Assembly: GCA_937901465.1 (NCBI GenBank)
Contig: CALGTU010000050.1
Location: forward strand, 1-5,673
Reading direction: 5' to 3'
Length of the DNA: 5,673 nt
DNA from: an uncultured Clostridia bacterium
GTDB lineage: Bacteria; Bacillota; Clostridia; Oscillospirales; Ruminococcaceae
The position numbers and the translations under genes are program-made. The notes below the pieces were generated by a model. That model was not told the origin of the DNA, made no database searches, and worked only from the letters and a program-made list of their open reading frames with translations. Positions 5,601 to 5,673 of the stretch are shown in pieces. Within the stretch, counting starts at the first letter, position 1. Each line of letters starts with the position of its first letter.

Positions 5601-5673
5601 TTCGCTCCGCTGCGCCGTGCGCGCACGCGGCGCGTTGGCGTTGAGTTGGAGTTCCCTGTATGGAACCTCACCT
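5601..5673. other. GC-rich edge segment with hairpins; possible end of an unknown gene or mobile/repeat element
   Basis: Together with the preceding repeat (5562-5673), 75 of 112 bases are G or C by my count, against an AT-rich remainder. Bases 5612-5621 pair with 5622-5633 as a 10-bp stem with a 2-base bulge and essentially no loop, so the innermost pairs must open. Bases 5649-5655 pair with 5662-5669 with one bulged base around a 6-base loop. On the minus strand a frame is open from the right edge to a TGA at 5552-5550. It reads as an Arg/Ala-rich stretch followed by a Ser-Asp-Gly-rich tail and could be the end of a protein, but the plus strand is also open through the same segment, so this is weak evidence. 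I cannot identify the element. Confidence 0.5.

Overview
The window looks like a piece of chromosome from a low-GC Gram-positive anaerobe, probably a gut Clostridia/Oscillospirales-type bacterium. This rests on strongly AT-rich coding sequence, canonical GGAGG-like ribosome binding sites, A/T-ended codons and the gene families present. No rRNA, tRNA, CRISPR or transposase gene is visible, so the taxonomic call is inference. The left edge cuts a gene. The right edge lies in a GC-rich repeat-like segment, so this may be a short assembly contig that ends at a repeat.

Left part (1-2240, + strand): the 3' part of a small membrane protein with a C-terminal extramembrane domain and an Asp/Gly loop resembling a calcium-binding loop, then a strong hairpin terminator. 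Next comes a 521-residue membrane-anchored protein built from about nine to ten ankyrin repeats. A near-perfect palindrome at 2200-2238 serves as a shared terminator between this gene and the convergent gene that follows.

Middle (2253-3869, - strand): a complete sodium:solute symporter (SSS family, PutP-like length and signatures) of unknown substrate. Its control region is unusually clear: a consensus TTGACA-17-TATACT promoter, one 18-bp dyad sitting on the -10 and start site, and a second 18-bp dyad with the same half-sites exactly 32 bp further into the leader. This looks like a twin operator for an unidentified dimeric regulator and is the best-supported regulatory feature in the window.

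Right part (3919-5673, - strand): two ABC-2 type permease genes joined by a 4-bp ATGA overlap. The downstream one is complete (374 aa). The upstream one is only the C-terminal part (160 codons of open frame without a start codon), and no ATPase gene is present. Just upstream of the fragment are a promoter-like sequence (TTGACT-17-TATCAT) and then an abrupt switch to about 67% GC DNA, with two tandem 18-bp palindromic units and further hairpins. This suggests a rearrangement, insertion or assembly junction.

No complete new multi-gene system can be shown here. The parts most worth following up are the twin operator, the membrane-anchored ankyrin protein and the truncated transporter next to the GC-rich repeat segment.
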